DNA of 64,000 nucleotides from Bacteroidota bacterium (GTDB taxonomy: Bacteria; Bacteroidota; Bacteroidia; Chitinophagales; Chitinophagaceae): assembly GCA_026391455.1 (NCBI GenBank), contig JAPLEH010000053.1, positions 1-64,000 on the forward strand, given 5' to 3'. Below are positions 1 through 8,391 of the stretch, one piece after another. Every line of letters starts with the position of its first letter. The first letter of the stretch is position 1. Both the position numbers and the translations under genes were made by a program. Under the pieces are notes generated by a model, which worked only from the letters and a program-made list of their open reading frames with translations, was not told the origin of the DNA and did not search any database.

Positions 1-47
1 GTTGTACGCTTTTCAGCACGTATGCAAAAAACATTAGAAAGATAATG

Positions 48-119
48 TAGCCTCGACAGGAATCGAACCTGTATCTGGAGCTTCGGAAACTCTTATACTA
101 TCCATTGTACTACGAGGCC
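48..119 (-). tRNA. tRNA-Arg (anticodon CCG)
   Basis: A complete 72-nt cloverleaf reads on the minus strand from 119 to 48. The acceptor arm pairs GGCCTCG with CGAGGCT (one G-U pair at the end), the D arm pairs GTAC with GTAT, and the T arm has a 5-bp stem ACAGG/CCTGT around TTCGATT. The anticodon loop is TTCCGAA, giving anticodon CCG, which reads the arginine codon CGG. The discriminator is A and the CCA end is not encoded, so it must be added by a tRNA nucleotidyltransferase. The outermost anticodon-stem pair is an A-C mismatch. Identity rests on the folded loop, not on a covariance search. Confidence 0.88.
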
Positions 120-223
120 GGAAAATATGAAAATGTTTCTTTTATTCGGAATTTCACTATTCATTGCAAGAGCTTATTCAATCAGGTAAATTTCCACATT
201 CTCTAATTCTCACATTTCCACAT

Positions 224-820
224 TTACTTAATTAACCCACTGGCGTTGGTGGCGAACACCTTTACGGCAATGGCCAGCAAAATTACGCCAAAAAACTTTC
301 TCACAGCCAATAAACCTGCTTTTCCGAGCGCTTTTTCTATAATATTCAGCGACTTAAGTACGATATAGATCACGATCAAATTGACCAAAATAGCCAATAA
401 AATCGTGTATTCATTCTTATCGGCCCGCTCAAACGTGGCTTTCAACGACATGATAGTAGTGAGCGTACCGCTTCCCGCGATAAGCGGAAAAGCGATGGGC
501 ACCACCGTACCCGAAGGGGCATCTTTGTCCGCTTTAAAGAACTCGATCCCCAGCACCATTTCCAGTCCCAGGATAAAGATCACGATCGAACCGGCCACCG
601 CAAAGGAACGGATGTCCACCCCGAGCACATTCAAAAACGGTTTTCCGATAAAAAAGAAAAGCACCATCAGCCCGCCCGAGATCAGCGTTACCTTCCAGGC
701 ATTGATACCGCCCATCTTCTGCTTAATGGAGATGAGCATGGGTACCGAACCCACCACATCGATCACCGCAAAAAGGGTGAACGTGAGTGTGAGAAACTCC
801 TGGAGGTTAAAATGAAACAT
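224..820 (-). CDS. MarC/UPF0056 family integral membrane protein
   Basis: A 198-residue, very hydrophobic protein with about six membrane segments (near residues 8-30, 43-65, 72-92, 107-128, 137-157 and 170-192). The central stretch PIAFPLIAGSGTLTTI is characteristic of the MarC (UPF0056) family of inner-membrane proteins, whose transport substrate is not settled. Length matches the usual 200 or so residues. A TTG 18 nt further upstream would also be in frame, but the ATG at 820 puts the first membrane segment in the normal place. The cysteine-rich protein gene lies 24 nt upstream on the same strand, so the two may be co-transcribed. Confidence 0.85.
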   Translation of the reverse strand: MFHFNLQEFLTLTFTLFAVIDVVGSVPMLISIKQKMGGINAWKVTLISGGLMVLFFFIGKPFLNVLGVDIRSFAVAGSIVIFILGLEMVLGIEFFKADKDAPSGTVVPIAFPLIAGSGTLTTIMSLKATFERADKNEYTILLAILVNLIVIYIVLKSLNIIEKALGKAGLLAVRKFFGVILLAIAVKVFATNASGLIK

Positions 821-844
821 AGCCGTTGGTTTATGCAAATGTAA

Positions 845-1084
845 TCAACCGGGGTTATTTTTTTTGTTCACAAGGGCAGGGGTGGAGGCCAGGGTTTCCA
901 GGCAGCTGCGGCAAAGGCAATCGGCATACGCAGCATCCAGTACGGCCCGTATGTCCGCAGGGATCACCACTCCATAGCACTGGCATTGGGTAATATTGCC
1001 CGGCTTGCACTCAAAGGCCGTTCCGCATCGGGGACAATGTTTATTTTCATGTTTACACATGGTTGCTGGTTGGTGTTTTTCCAT
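845..1084 (-). CDS. Small cysteine-rich CWC-family protein
   Basis: A 79-residue protein with eight cysteines in the arrangement CPRCG, FEC, CQC and CLCRSCL, matching the cysteine-rich CWC family of small cytoplasmic proteins; the spacing suggests a metal (probably zinc) site, but the function is unknown. There is no signal peptide. An internal ATG at 1060 (residue 9, just before CKHENKHC) is an alternative start that loses none of the core cysteines. It sits directly upstream of the marC-like gene on the same strand. Confidence 0.75.
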   Translation of the reverse strand: MEKHQPATMCKHENKHCPRCGTAFECKPGNITQCQCYGVVIPADIRAVLDAAYADCLCRSCLETLASTPALVNKKNNPG

Positions 1085-1303
1085 TTGTGGTTTCTGTAAG
1101 ATAGGATAGGTTTCGATAGTTTTATCAGCGTCTCCTTATTGCTGGCTTTTTTGAACCACATAGGTTCATTGGTAGGATAGATATCATAGTCATTCAATCT
1201 ATGTTTTTACCTATCTTTTCTAATGTGCCTATGTGGCAAATACGCAAGAGTGCATAAAGCGACTGAGCATCGAATAAGCCAACCCCCACAATTATTTTCA
1301 ATA
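1085..1303. repeat. Intergenic gap with CCTATGTGG-type inverted words
   Basis: No gene is evident here. The gap holds related short words in both orientations: CCACATAGG at 1156-1164 faces its exact complement CCTATGTGG at 1228-1236, and forms of TAGGATAG/CTATCTT lie between and before them. This looks like a degenerate word array or a weak long-range hairpin downstream of the btuB-like gene, whose stop is at 1304. No clear terminator is visible. Confidence 0.45.
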
Positions 1304-3274
1304 TCAAAAACTCAACCGTACACCACCGTATCCATTGAATCCCATTGTTTGAAAACCGCTGATCTCAGTGTATTTGGCATCCGCCACATTCCGCAGATCA
1401 GCAAATACTTTCCATTTAGCGTTTCCGAAACCATACTCCGCGTACAGATCCCACAAGGCATAACTCTTCAGCGTTACATTCACGGTGCTGAAGGTATTAT
1501 TATCGAAATATGCATCCTCTCGCTTGCCAAACCATTGCAGGTTGCTGCTTACCAACAATTTCTTATTCACCTTCCAGGAAAGATTCAAGCCACCCGAAGA
1601 TTTAGGCCGGCGCAATAAATTAAAATACGTGGTATCCTTTCCGGACTTACGCGTGGTGATCTCACCGGTTACATAGGTATAAAATGTTTTAAGCGTAATA
1701 CCGGGTTGAAACGTATACGCCGCTTCCAATTCCACCCCATGATCTTTTTGTTTATCCTGATTGATATACTGCGAACGGAACGTAACCGGATCCGAATAAA
1801 AGAAGATCACTTCCTTTACATTCCGTACAAAACCCGTGATGCGTGCAGTGGCTTTGTTGTCGCGCGCAATATACTGTACACCTGCTTCACCGGTAATGGC
1901 CGCTTCGGGAGAAAGATCTTTATTTCCATATTCGGAAAACAACTGATACAGCGAAGGCGTACGGTAAGCGGATGAGATATTCGCATAGAGTTTCACCGTC
2001 TTATGTACCAGGTATGAGGGATTGATATTAAACACCAGATTCGATCCGTATTCACTGTGAATATTCAACCGGCTGCCCATTTCCAGGTTGAAGCCTGCTT
2101 TACTATTCCAGTTCATTGCTGCATAGATGCCTAATTGATTTTGGTGTAAACTATCGGCTGCATAGTTGGTGGCATAAGGGCCAAAGAAACCAACAGACCC
2201 ATATTGCTGATCGGATTGCGAAGCCCTGAAATCCAGTCCTGCAGTCAGTTTCACCGTTGCTGATAAAGGCATATGCAGGTACGCATCTGCAAAATGCTCA
2301 TGCCCTTTATACATACCTTGGGACCAGGTATCGAATCCATTGCGGCTTTTCACCGAATCATCCGTATAGCTGCGGTCAACGGCATTATAATTATACAATA
2401 CAGTCAGTTTGGATGTACCCAACTCCAGTTCATTGCGCACACCGGCCTGCCAGCTTTTTTGGCGATAGGTATAATCCAGTTCATCGGTAAATGCACCCTG
2501 ATCAATATCTCCATTGATATGTCCATAGCGGAAGAAGGGTTGTATATGCAGTTGCTTCACCGGGCGGAAGCCGAATCCCAATTGCACACTGCGCTGGGTA
2601 AAGCCGTCTTTATCCGTTACGGTGGTATTCGTATTCGAAACGGCTTCGTTAATACCCCCCGAATGCTGGTAGCTGAAGGCTGCATTATAATCTAAATTTC
2701 CACGCCTTCCGTTGATGCCCGCATTGCTCCGGAAGGTTTCATTGCTGCCATAACTTAATCCTGCATTACCGGTGATCGTTTTGCCGGTATTCTTCCGGGT
2801 AATGATATTGATCACTCCCGCTATTGCATCACTGCCATATAAAGTGGATTGACTCCCTTTCAGTATTTCGATGCGTTCAATATTTTGTACCGCGAGATTT
2901 CGGATATCAAAGTTCCCGCCAATACCCGAGGGATCATATACCGGTACGCCATCAATGGTGATGAGGGTATGATCTACGCGGGCACCACGCAGGTAGAGGC
3001 TCTTGTCTTTACCGGCATTACTGTTGGCCCCGCCGATATACAAACCCGTTTGTTCGTTCAACACCTGCGAGAGGTCTTTTCCCCCGCTGCGTTCCAATTG
3101 CTCGCGGGTAATGATGGTGACCACTTTGCCGGTAAGCGATGTTTTGTTGGGATACTTGTTGGCCGTTATGATGACTTCATCCAGTGCAGTGGCAACCGTG
3201 TCTTTGGGTTGCGCCAGTAGCTGAGTGCTGATACTAACAGCAGTCAGCACAAAAAACGTTTTTTTCATTTTCAT
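1304..3274 (-). CDS. btuB: TonB-dependent receptor, cobalamin (BtuB-like)
   Basis: A 656-residue outer-membrane receptor. It begins with a signal peptide (charged MKMKK start, hydrophobic core, cut near LLAQ), followed by a TonB-box-like segment (LDEVIITANK), a plug domain (about residues 30-150, with VDHTLITIDGVPVYDP and GSQSTLYGSDAIAGVINIIT) and a 22-strand-type barrel ending in phenylalanine (GVRLSF). The general family binds siderophores or vitamin B12. The cobalamin riboswitch immediately upstream on the same strand makes vitamin B12 or a related corrinoid the likely substrate. No BtuFCD genes are nearby. ATG 3268 is an equally good start; the longer frame to 3304 begins with TTG and is unlikely. 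Confidence 0.87.
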   Translation of the reverse strand: MKMKKTFFVLTAVSISTQLLAQPKDTVATALDEVIITANKYPNKTSLTGKVVTIITREQLERSGGKDLSQVLNEQTGLYIGGANSNAGKDKSLYLRGARVDHTLITIDGVPVYDPSGIGGNFDIRNLAVQNIERIEILKGSQSTLYGSDAIAGVINIITRKNTGKTITGNAGLSYGSNETFRSNAGINGRRGNLDYNAAFSYQHSGGINEAVSNTNTTVTDKDGFTQRSVQLGFGFRPVKQLHIQPFFRYGHINGDIDQGAFTDELDYTYRQKSWQAGVRNELELGTSKLTVLYNYNAVDRSYTDDSVKSRNGFDTWSQGMYKGHEHFADAYLHMPLSATVKLTAGLDFRASQSDQQYGSVGFFGPYATNYAADSLHQNQLGIYAAMNWNSKAGFNLEMGSRLNIHSEYGSNLVFNINPSYLVHKTVKLYANISSAYRTPSLYQLFSEYGNKDLSPEAAITGEAGVQYIARDNKATARITGFVRNVKEVIFFYSDPVTFRSQYINQDKQKDHGVELEAAYTFQPGITLKTFYTYVTGEITTRKSGKDTTYFNLLRRPKSSGGLNLSWKVNKKLLVSSNLQWFGKREDAYFDNNTFSTVNVTLKSYALWDLYAEYGFGNAKWKVFADLRNVADAKYTEISGFQTMGFNGYGGVRLSF

Positions 3275-3330
3275 GAATTTTTGTGTGACTGCTTCCGGAA
3301 ACAAAAAGAGATAGAAACATAAATGCCTTT

Positions 3331-3366
3331 CGGCTTTTACATCTCCTGCCTTTCACCCGAAAGCCG
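3331..3366 (-). promoter_or_regulatory. Possible riboswitch expression-platform hairpin
   Basis: CGGCTTT (3331-3337) can pair with AAAGCCG (3360-3366), forming a 7-bp hairpin between the cobalamin aptamer and the receptor start. The loop contains GGCAGGAG on the RNA strand, which could be a sequestered ribosome site. No strong U-run follows the hairpin, so control of translation seems more likely than termination. This is inference from base pairing only. Confidence 0.4.
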
Positions 3367-3377
3367 AATAATGTTTA

Positions 3378-3566
3378 CTTGATGTGGCAGGTCTTCTGGC
3401 TCAACTCGCAGTTTCTGTACCTTCCCATACGCTGCGGCGTACAGTGGTTGCAGTTTGAAACTGTTTCCCGAAATACCGGGAGGAGTTTTACAGCTACGGG
3501 GATAGCACCGGATTTGCACCGGTTTCCCTTTTAATGCCGGCGTTGATGGCCGGCGAACCAAATCGT
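3378..3566 (-). promoter_or_regulatory. Cobalamin (vitamin B12) riboswitch
   Basis: Read on the minus strand, this region carries the conserved core of the AdoCbl riboswitch: GGGAAACCGGTGCAAATCCGG, then GCTATCCCCGTAGCTGTAA, the AACCACTG segment, and the B12 box GAGCCAGAAGACCTGCCAC (about 3384-3402). The order and spacing of these blocks match the class. It lies about 100 nt upstream of a TonB receptor gene on the same strand, the standard arrangement for cobalamin-repressed uptake genes. Confidence 0.95.
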
Positions 3567-3696
3567 GACAAATGTACAGCCCTGAAATTTTTCGGACGAA
3601 AGAGTTTTCAACAAGCGGGGGAGAAGTTTATCTATACATTTTAACCGCCTGCCGGGACTATTCGGTGATTAACTTTTATGTAACTTCCTTTGTAAT

Positions 3697-4791
3697 ATGA
3701 AGTGGAGCAGCGATACCCGTACAAAGGTCATTAATACCCTCAGCCACGCGGCGGGGTGGTTATTGTTTTTCAGCCTGATCATTGGCTTTCTTTCCAATTC
3801 GCCGGATGGTTCCACACATATATTCAGCCGGTTATTCTCCCCGCCTTTCCTGATCTTTTATGGAGTGTACCTCACATTATTTTACAGCAATTATTTTCTG
3901 CTGATACCGAAATTGTTTTTTAAAAAGAACTATGCCGTTTATTTTTTTATCATCATTTGCATGTTTGCGGCCGTTTATTTTATCAAGCCATTCGACCGGC
4001 TTATCAGTATGAATCCGCCGCCCGGTGGCAATCCGCCACACCGCATGGACATGCGTACACCCGATGGGCCACCACCCCGAAAGCCTTTCGGCAGTCCGGT
4101 AAAAAAAGACATCAACAGTATCATCTTATTTGTAACGGTCTGGTCGCTCAGCAGTGTTATCTGCATCATTCGCGAATGGAGAGGCACCGAGAAGAGGGCC
4201 TTGCAGGCAGAAACGGATAAGGTGAATGCCGAACTGGCCTTTTTAAAATCGCAGGTGAATCCGCATTTCCTGTTCAATACGCTCAATAATATTTATTCCA
4301 TGGCCCTTACGGGCAATGAACATACGGCACCCAGCATCATGCGTTTATCCAATATCATGCGGTATATAACGGATGAGGCAGGGGAGGACCTGGTACCACT
4401 GGAAAATGAAATTCATTGTTTGCAGGATTATGTGGACCTGCAACGGGTACGGCTCAACAACCGTACACATGTTGACATGAAGATAACCGGTGATACCACA
4501 AACCGGAGAATCGCTCCGTTATTATTAATGGCTTTTGTGGAAAATGTATTCAAACATGGTATCAGCAGCCACGAAGAGAATACGCTTACCATTAAGATTA
4601 CGGTGGACGAACACACCATTCAGTATTATAGCCGGAATAGAATTTTTTCTCCAACCATTAAAGAAGAGAGAAACGGTACCGGCATCGCCAATGCAAGAAA
4701 ACGACTGGAACATTTATACCCCGGCCGCCATTTCCTTGATATCAGTGCGGGTGATGGATTTTTCACCGTACAATTGAACCTCAAAGCCTAA
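3697..4791 (+). CDS. LytS/YehU-type sensor histidine kinase
   Basis: A 364-residue inner-membrane kinase. Four hydrophobic segments (about 17-32, 48-70, 80-97, 140-158) precede a short coiled stretch and the His_kinase domain, with the phosphoacceptor His190 in QVNPHFLFNTLNN. An HATPase-type ATP-binding region follows, with the N box (FVENVFKHG) and G box (GTGIANARKRL). Residues 101-138, between the last two membrane segments, form an unusual loop rich in Pro, Met, His and Gly (PPPGGNPPHRMDMR). The LytTR regulator gene begins 10 nt downstream, so the pair is one operon and probably one pathway. The signal sensed is unknown. Confidence 0.9.
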   Translation: MKWSSDTRTKVINTLSHAAGWLLFFSLIIGFLSNSPDGSTHIFSRLFSPPFLIFYGVYLTLFYSNYFLLIPKLFFKKNYAVYFFIIICMFAAVYFIKPFDRLISMNPPPGGNPPHRMDMRTPDGPPPRKPFGSPVKKDINSIILFVTVWSLSSVICIIREWRGTEKRALQAETDKVNAELAFLKSQVNPHFLFNTLNNIYSMALTGNEHTAPSIMRLSNIMRYITDEAGEDLVPLENEIHCLQDYVDLQRVRLNNRTHVDMKITGDTTNRRIAPLLLMAFVENVFKHGISSHEENTLTIKITVDEHTIQYYSRNRIFSPTIKEERNGTGIANARKRLEHLYPGRHFLDISAGDGFFTVQLNLKA

Positions 4792-4801
4792 TAACATAAC
4801 T

Positions 4802-5503
4802 ATGCCGCTTACCTGTATCGCCATCGATGATGAACCCCTTGCTTTAGCCCTGGTAAAGGAGTATGCCGCGAAGTCCGCTGATCTGCAATTGCTGCACACA
4901 TTTGAAGATGCCATAGCCGGCAATGAATACCTGCTGCAACATCCGGTGGACCTGCTGTTCATTGATATCAATATGCCCGATATCACCGGCCTCGACCTGG
5001 TGCGTGGGCTGAAGAATAAACCCATGGTTATTTTCACTACGGCCCATGCAAAATTCGCTGTGGATGGATTCGATCTCGATGCCGTGGATTACCTGCTGAA
5101 ACCCATTAGTATCGACCGGTTCAGTAAATCAGTACAAAAGGCGAAAGAGTATTTTGCATACAAAACACGTCCCCAATCCGTGGAGGCAGACAGTCTCTTT
5201 GTGTATTCCGAATACCGGATGATCCGGATACCTTTTACTGATATTGACTATATCGAAAGCCTCGAAGATTATATCCGCATCCATCTGCTGAATGGGAAGC
5301 CGGTAATGACCTTGCTTACCATGAAAAAGGTATTGGAGAAATTGCCGGCCACACAATTCAGGCGTATCCACCGGAGTTATATTGTGGCCACTGCTCAGGT
5401 GCGCTCGGTGCTCAGCCGTAAAGTAATGCTCGGTTCCGGAACGGAATTACCGGTCAGCGACAGTTATCTCGATTTTCTTGCCGACTGGAAAAAATCATCG
5501 TAA
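4802..5503 (+). CDS. LytTR-family response regulator
   Basis: A 233-residue two-domain regulator. The receiver domain spans about residues 4-120, with the acidic pair DD at 9-10, phosphoacceptor Asp55 in FIDINMPD, and the conserved lysine in DYLLKP. The LytTR DNA-binding domain occupies about 135-232, including IDYIESLEDYIRIH and FRRIHRSYIV. It should be phosphorylated by the kinase encoded 10 nt upstream and then bind direct-repeat promoters. Its targets cannot be identified here, though the outer-membrane protein gene 258 nt downstream on the same strand is a candidate by position only. Confidence 0.92.
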   Translation: MPLTCIAIDDEPLALALVKEYAAKSADLQLLHTFEDAIAGNEYLLQHPVDLLFIDINMPDITGLDLVRGLKNKPMVIFTTAHAKFAVDGFDLDAVDYLLKPISIDRFSKSVQKAKEYFAYKTRPQSVEADSLFVYSEYRMIRIPFTDIDYIESLEDYIRIHLLNGKPVMTLLTMKKVLEKLPATQFRRIHRSYIVATAQVRSVLSRKVMLGSGTELPVSDSYLDFLADWKKSS

Positions 5504-5761
5504 CGTTTGTCATTGATTTGTCTTTTTGCATTGCTGCATTTATTTAACATTTTTCCAAAAATGAATTGATGATTTCTGCGTTTGGCAGGTATCCGCTTTT
5601 TCTGAATACAGCCCGTATTCATTCCAATTATATTCGAACAGCGTCCAGCAAAAAATAGCAGGATGTTTTCGGCTGTATGGCATGAAGATGGCTGTATGAT
5701 ACCACCACCATCCTGTAACGCTTCTGCCCGGAGTTTTTTTTTACCAATTAAAATTGATCCG

Positions 5762-6517
5762 ATGAAGCGAACAATGATCCAACTGGCTGTTATGGCCACA
5801 CTGCTGCTTACAATGAATGGGGCAGTCACTGCGCAGAACAACAATCCGAAATATGAATTCGGTGTTAATCTTGGTTTTTTAGTGTACCAGGGCGACCTTA
5901 CGCCGAAACGATTGGGTTCGTTTGAAACACAAAATTTCGCATTGGGCCTGCATGCCAGCCGGCTGCTGAGTCCCTCTTTCTCTGTACGGGGCAATTTTGT
6001 ATGGGGTAAGCTTAAGGGGGATGATGGCGTGTATGATTCGCCGGATTACCGGAAGCTGCGCAATTTCAATTTCACTTCACCTGTCATCGAACTGACCGCG
6101 CAACTGGTTTGGAATCCATTGCGGCGGAATTATATTGATAAAGGTTTTTCACCCTATCTCTTTGCCGGAGGAGGCTTTGCCCTGCTCCGCATCAAACGCG
6201 ATTACAGCAATATCAATACGACCTATTTCAATCCCGAAACATCGGAGGTATGGGCAGGGTTGGCCGCAGATTCTGCCCATGCCCTTCCACGGATATTGCC
6301 CGTGATACCGGTGGGCGCGGGTGTAAAATATTATTTCTCTCAGCGGTGGGGTGTCAATGCGGAAACATCCTACCGCCTTTCTTATACAGATTATGTTGAT
6401 GGCTTCAGCCAGGCCGCTAATCCCAAACAAAACGATCATTATCTCAACTATTCCATCGGTGTCGTTTATCGCACGGGTAAAAAGGATTTGCAGAAGTGTC
6501 CGGTGTTGAAGTATTGA
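5762..6517 (+). CDS. Outer-membrane beta-barrel protein, DUF6089-like
   Basis: A 251-residue protein with a signal peptide (MKRTMIQLAV start, cut after VTAQ near residue 23) and alternating hydrophobic strands through the rest. The pattern FGVNLGFLVYQGDLTP near the start and GVGAGVKYYFSQRWGVNAE-type strands near the end fit the small Bacteroidota barrel proteins annotated as DUF6089. No enzymatic motif is seen. The ATG at 5762 is chosen because it starts the signal peptide; the frame is open for 33 codons further upstream without a sensible leader. An 8-mer repeat array starts directly after its stop codon. Confidence 0.72.
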   Translation: MKRTMIQLAVMATLLLTMNGAVTAQNNNPKYEFGVNLGFLVYQGDLTPKRLGSFETQNFALGLHASRLLSPSFSVRGNFVWGKLKGDDGVYDSPDYRKLRNFNFTSPVIELTAQLVWNPLRRNYIDKGFSPYLFAGGGFALLRIKRDYSNINTTYFNPETSEVWAGLAADSAHALPRILPVIPVGAGVKYYFSQRWGVNAETSYRLSYTDYVDGFSQAANPKQNDHYLNYSIGVVYRTGKKDLQKCPVLKY

Positions 6518-6620
6518 GTCGGGAAGTCGGGAAGACGGGAAGTCGGGAAGTCGGAAAGTCGGGAAGACCGAAAGTCGGGAAGACCGACGTGTCCGCCGTT
6601 GCGGAAAGTCAGTGAGTCGG
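6518..6620. repeat. Tandem 8-mer array (GTCGGGAA) with GC hairpin cassette
   Basis: Starting one base after the stop codon at 6517, eight consecutive 8-nt units read GTCGGGAA, GTCGGGAA, GACGGGAA, GTCGGGAA, GTCGGAAA, GTCGGGAA, GACCGAAA, GTCGGGAA (6518-6581). They are followed by a cassette containing the hairpin TCCGC-CGTT-GCGGA (6592-6605) and then more degenerate units GTCAGTGA and GTCGG. The same word and the same cassette recur at 55973-56062. Confidence 0.8.
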
Positions 6621-7138
6621 TTTAAGAAGTTGGAAGAGAAATGTTTGGTCATCAGTGCTCATCTCTACCGAAGTCAGATGAATTCATTTATGGCTATTCT
6701 TTGTATTGATTCGTGTTCATCTCTGCCGCAGGCAGATGTATTCATCAGTGGCTGTTCATTGTATTTATTTGTGTGTATTTGTGTTCATCTGTGGCTAAGT
6801 GTATTCGGCTGTTCATTGTATTTATTTGTGTCCATTTGTGTTCATTTGTGGCCAACCTGTATTCGGCTGTTCATCGGGATATGTGGCGCATTTACCGATA
6901 GACTTTTAACCTCGCACTATTTTTTCATTCCAACCCATACGTTACAAACGACAAGTGGCTGTTGCTGGGGACAGCAACAGAAAAAGCGGATTTGTCGGGC
7001 AGTTAGATGAAAATAACGGGCCTTGTATCTACAGGGCCCCATTTTTAAAATGTTTACCGGTACATATCGTCCATTCATCTATCAGAATTGGTGTACTGTA
7101 TTGCACGATTCATATTTACAAAACAAAAATCAACAGGT
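6621..7138. repeat. 57-58-nt intergenic repeat units and empty flank
   Basis: Four imperfect units start at GGCT in 6692, 6750, 6807 and 6865, a period of 57-58 nt, each with the words TTCATTGTATTTATTTGTGT, TTGTGTTCAT and TGTGGC. The first units contain a palindrome, CATCTCTGCCGCAGGCAGATG less one base per arm in its core pairing (6718-6738), and a degraded copy at about 6659-6679. Frames across the region are only by-products of the repeats. The remaining 240 bases to 7138 show no gene; a stem of GGGACAGCAACAG type words is not convincing. The promoter of the next gene must lie here but no perfect TAnnTTTG box is visible. Confidence 0.65.
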
Positions 7139-7855
7139 ATGGAACAATCAAGAAAAAAATTCCTCCGAAACTTTTTTATCGGAGCCACATCAGTGCCATT
7201 GATACTCGAAGCATGTAAAAAAGAAAGTACCACTTCATCCGGTAGCGGCAGCGGATCAGGGAGTGGCACCTGTACAGTGGCACCTACTGAAACCGAAGGT
7301 CCATATCCCACGCACAGTCCCTCCTCCTATGTGCGTTCGGATATCCGTGATGGAAGAACCGGCGTAAACCTGGCCATGAACATTACTATTAAAAACACCA
7401 ACAACAATTGTGCAGCGCTCTCCGGTGTGATCGTGGATGTATGGCATTGTGATAAGGATGGCAATTATTCGGAGTATGGCACCGGATTTACCAGTCTTCA
7501 TTTTTTAAGGGGCCGGCAAACCGCGGATGCCAATGGGCTGGTAAGTTTTACCACGATCTTTCCCGGTTGGTACACCGGAAGGGCCACGCATATACATGTA
7601 CATATTTATAATGCCGCGGGCACGTCGCTGAAGATCACGCAGATATCTTTTCCGGAAGGAACAGGTAGTGCGGTACAAACGGTGAATAGCACGGAGGGGC
7701 AAGCCTATGGATATACGAAGGGAATGAGCGGCTATACTTATGCCACCGGTGATAATGTATTCAGTGATGATACAGCGTTGGTGGAACAGGCGGTTGTAAC
7801 GGGTTCACTGGCCGCCGGATTTGTCCTTACCCACACGATCAATGTAGCGGGATGA
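7139..7855 (+). CDS. Secreted intradiol dioxygenase-like lipoprotein
   Basis: A 238-residue exported protein. The N terminus has a Tat-like SRKKFLRNF motif, a hydrophobic stretch and a lipobox LEAC with Cys26 as the lipid anchor, followed by a Gly-Ser linker (33-43). The remainder is the intradiol ring-cleavage dioxygenase fold, which binds Fe(III) through two Tyr and two His; all four appear present as Tyr110 (DGNYSEYG), Tyr145 (PGWYTGR), His151 and His153 (THIHVHI). Known members cleave catechol-type rings, but surface-anchored members in Bacteroidota have no established substrate. No ring-cleavage pathway genes are nearby. Start ATG 7139 is set by the signal peptide. Confidence 0.85.
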   Translation: MEQSRKKFLRNFFIGATSVPLILEACKKESTTSSGSGSGSGSGTCTVAPTETEGPYPTHSPSSYVRSDIRDGRTGVNLAMNITIKNTNNNCAALSGVIVDVWHCDKDGNYSEYGTGFTSLHFLRGRQTADANGLVSFTTIFPGWYTGRATHIHVHIYNAAGTSLKITQISFPEGTGSAVQTVNSTEGQAYGYTKGMSGYTYATGDNVFSDDTALVEQAVVTGSLAAGFVLTHTINVAG

Positions 7856-7878
7856 TTACTAAGATGAATAATTGAATC

Positions 7879-8391
7879 ATGCAAACTTCAAAAAAGATTG
7901 TACTGTGCTACCGGAAGATCATTGCTGCTGATGCGGAAAAGACATGGGACAGATATGTGTTTGAAAGCAGTTTTGCAGAATACCGGATGCAGGCACAGTA
8001 TTATGATCCGGAAGAAAAATACAGCAGTTTCTCTGCACTTGTACAGCAGGTACCCGCAGCAGAGAAACTGCATTTCCTGGTCAGTGCGGCCGTTACCGGT
8101 TATATAGGGCAATTGAATAATAAAGTACCGGATATAACCGATAACCTGGGGCGCACCTGTCTCCTCTTTGATAACTATCGTTTCGAGATTATTAACTCGG
8201 ACAGTAACAATAAAAAAACGCACCAGGTGGCCGTCAATTTTTTTACCCGACCCATGATATGGCATGATACGATCGGGCAACTCTTGTTACTGTCGTCCTC
8301 ACAAGAGGAAAAAGAAGGAACGGAATGGGATACGATCATGGTGCCGGTACAACCCTTTCTTAGTATTCATACGTTAAAAGAAAACACATGA
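7879..8391 (+). CDS. Unrecognised 170-residue protein coupled to pirin-like gene
   Basis: I do not recognise this 170-residue protein. It has no signal peptide or membrane segment and looks like a soluble cytoplasmic protein of mixed alpha/beta content (KKIVLCYRKIIAADAEKTWD near the start, TRPMIWHDTIGQLLLLSS near residue 130). Its stop codon overlaps the start of the pirin-like gene in ATGA (8388-8391), which implies translational coupling and probably a joint function. It begins 23 nt after the dioxygenase-like gene, so the three may form one transcript. Ordinary codon use supports it being a real gene. Confidence 0.6.
   Translation: MQTSKKIVLCYRKIIAADAEKTWDRYVFESSFAEYRMQAQYYDPEEKYSSFSALVQQVPAAEKLHFLVSAAVTGYIGQLNNKVPDITDNLGRTCLLFDNYRFEIINSDSNNKKTHQVAVNFFTRPMIWHDTIGQLLLLSSSQEEKEGTEWDTIMVPVQPFLSIHTLKENT

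Noticed and set aside
3337-3561. 74-codon frame on the minus strand
   Set aside because: It is the cobalamin riboswitch read as codons.
6518-6895. CRISPR array
   Set aside because: Units are contiguous 8-mers or 58-mers without unique spacers, and there are no cas genes in the window.
6612-7010. Open frames over the 58-nt repeats
   Set aside because: They are the repeat read as codons, with periodic Phe/Cys/Val-rich peptide; no start signal or family.
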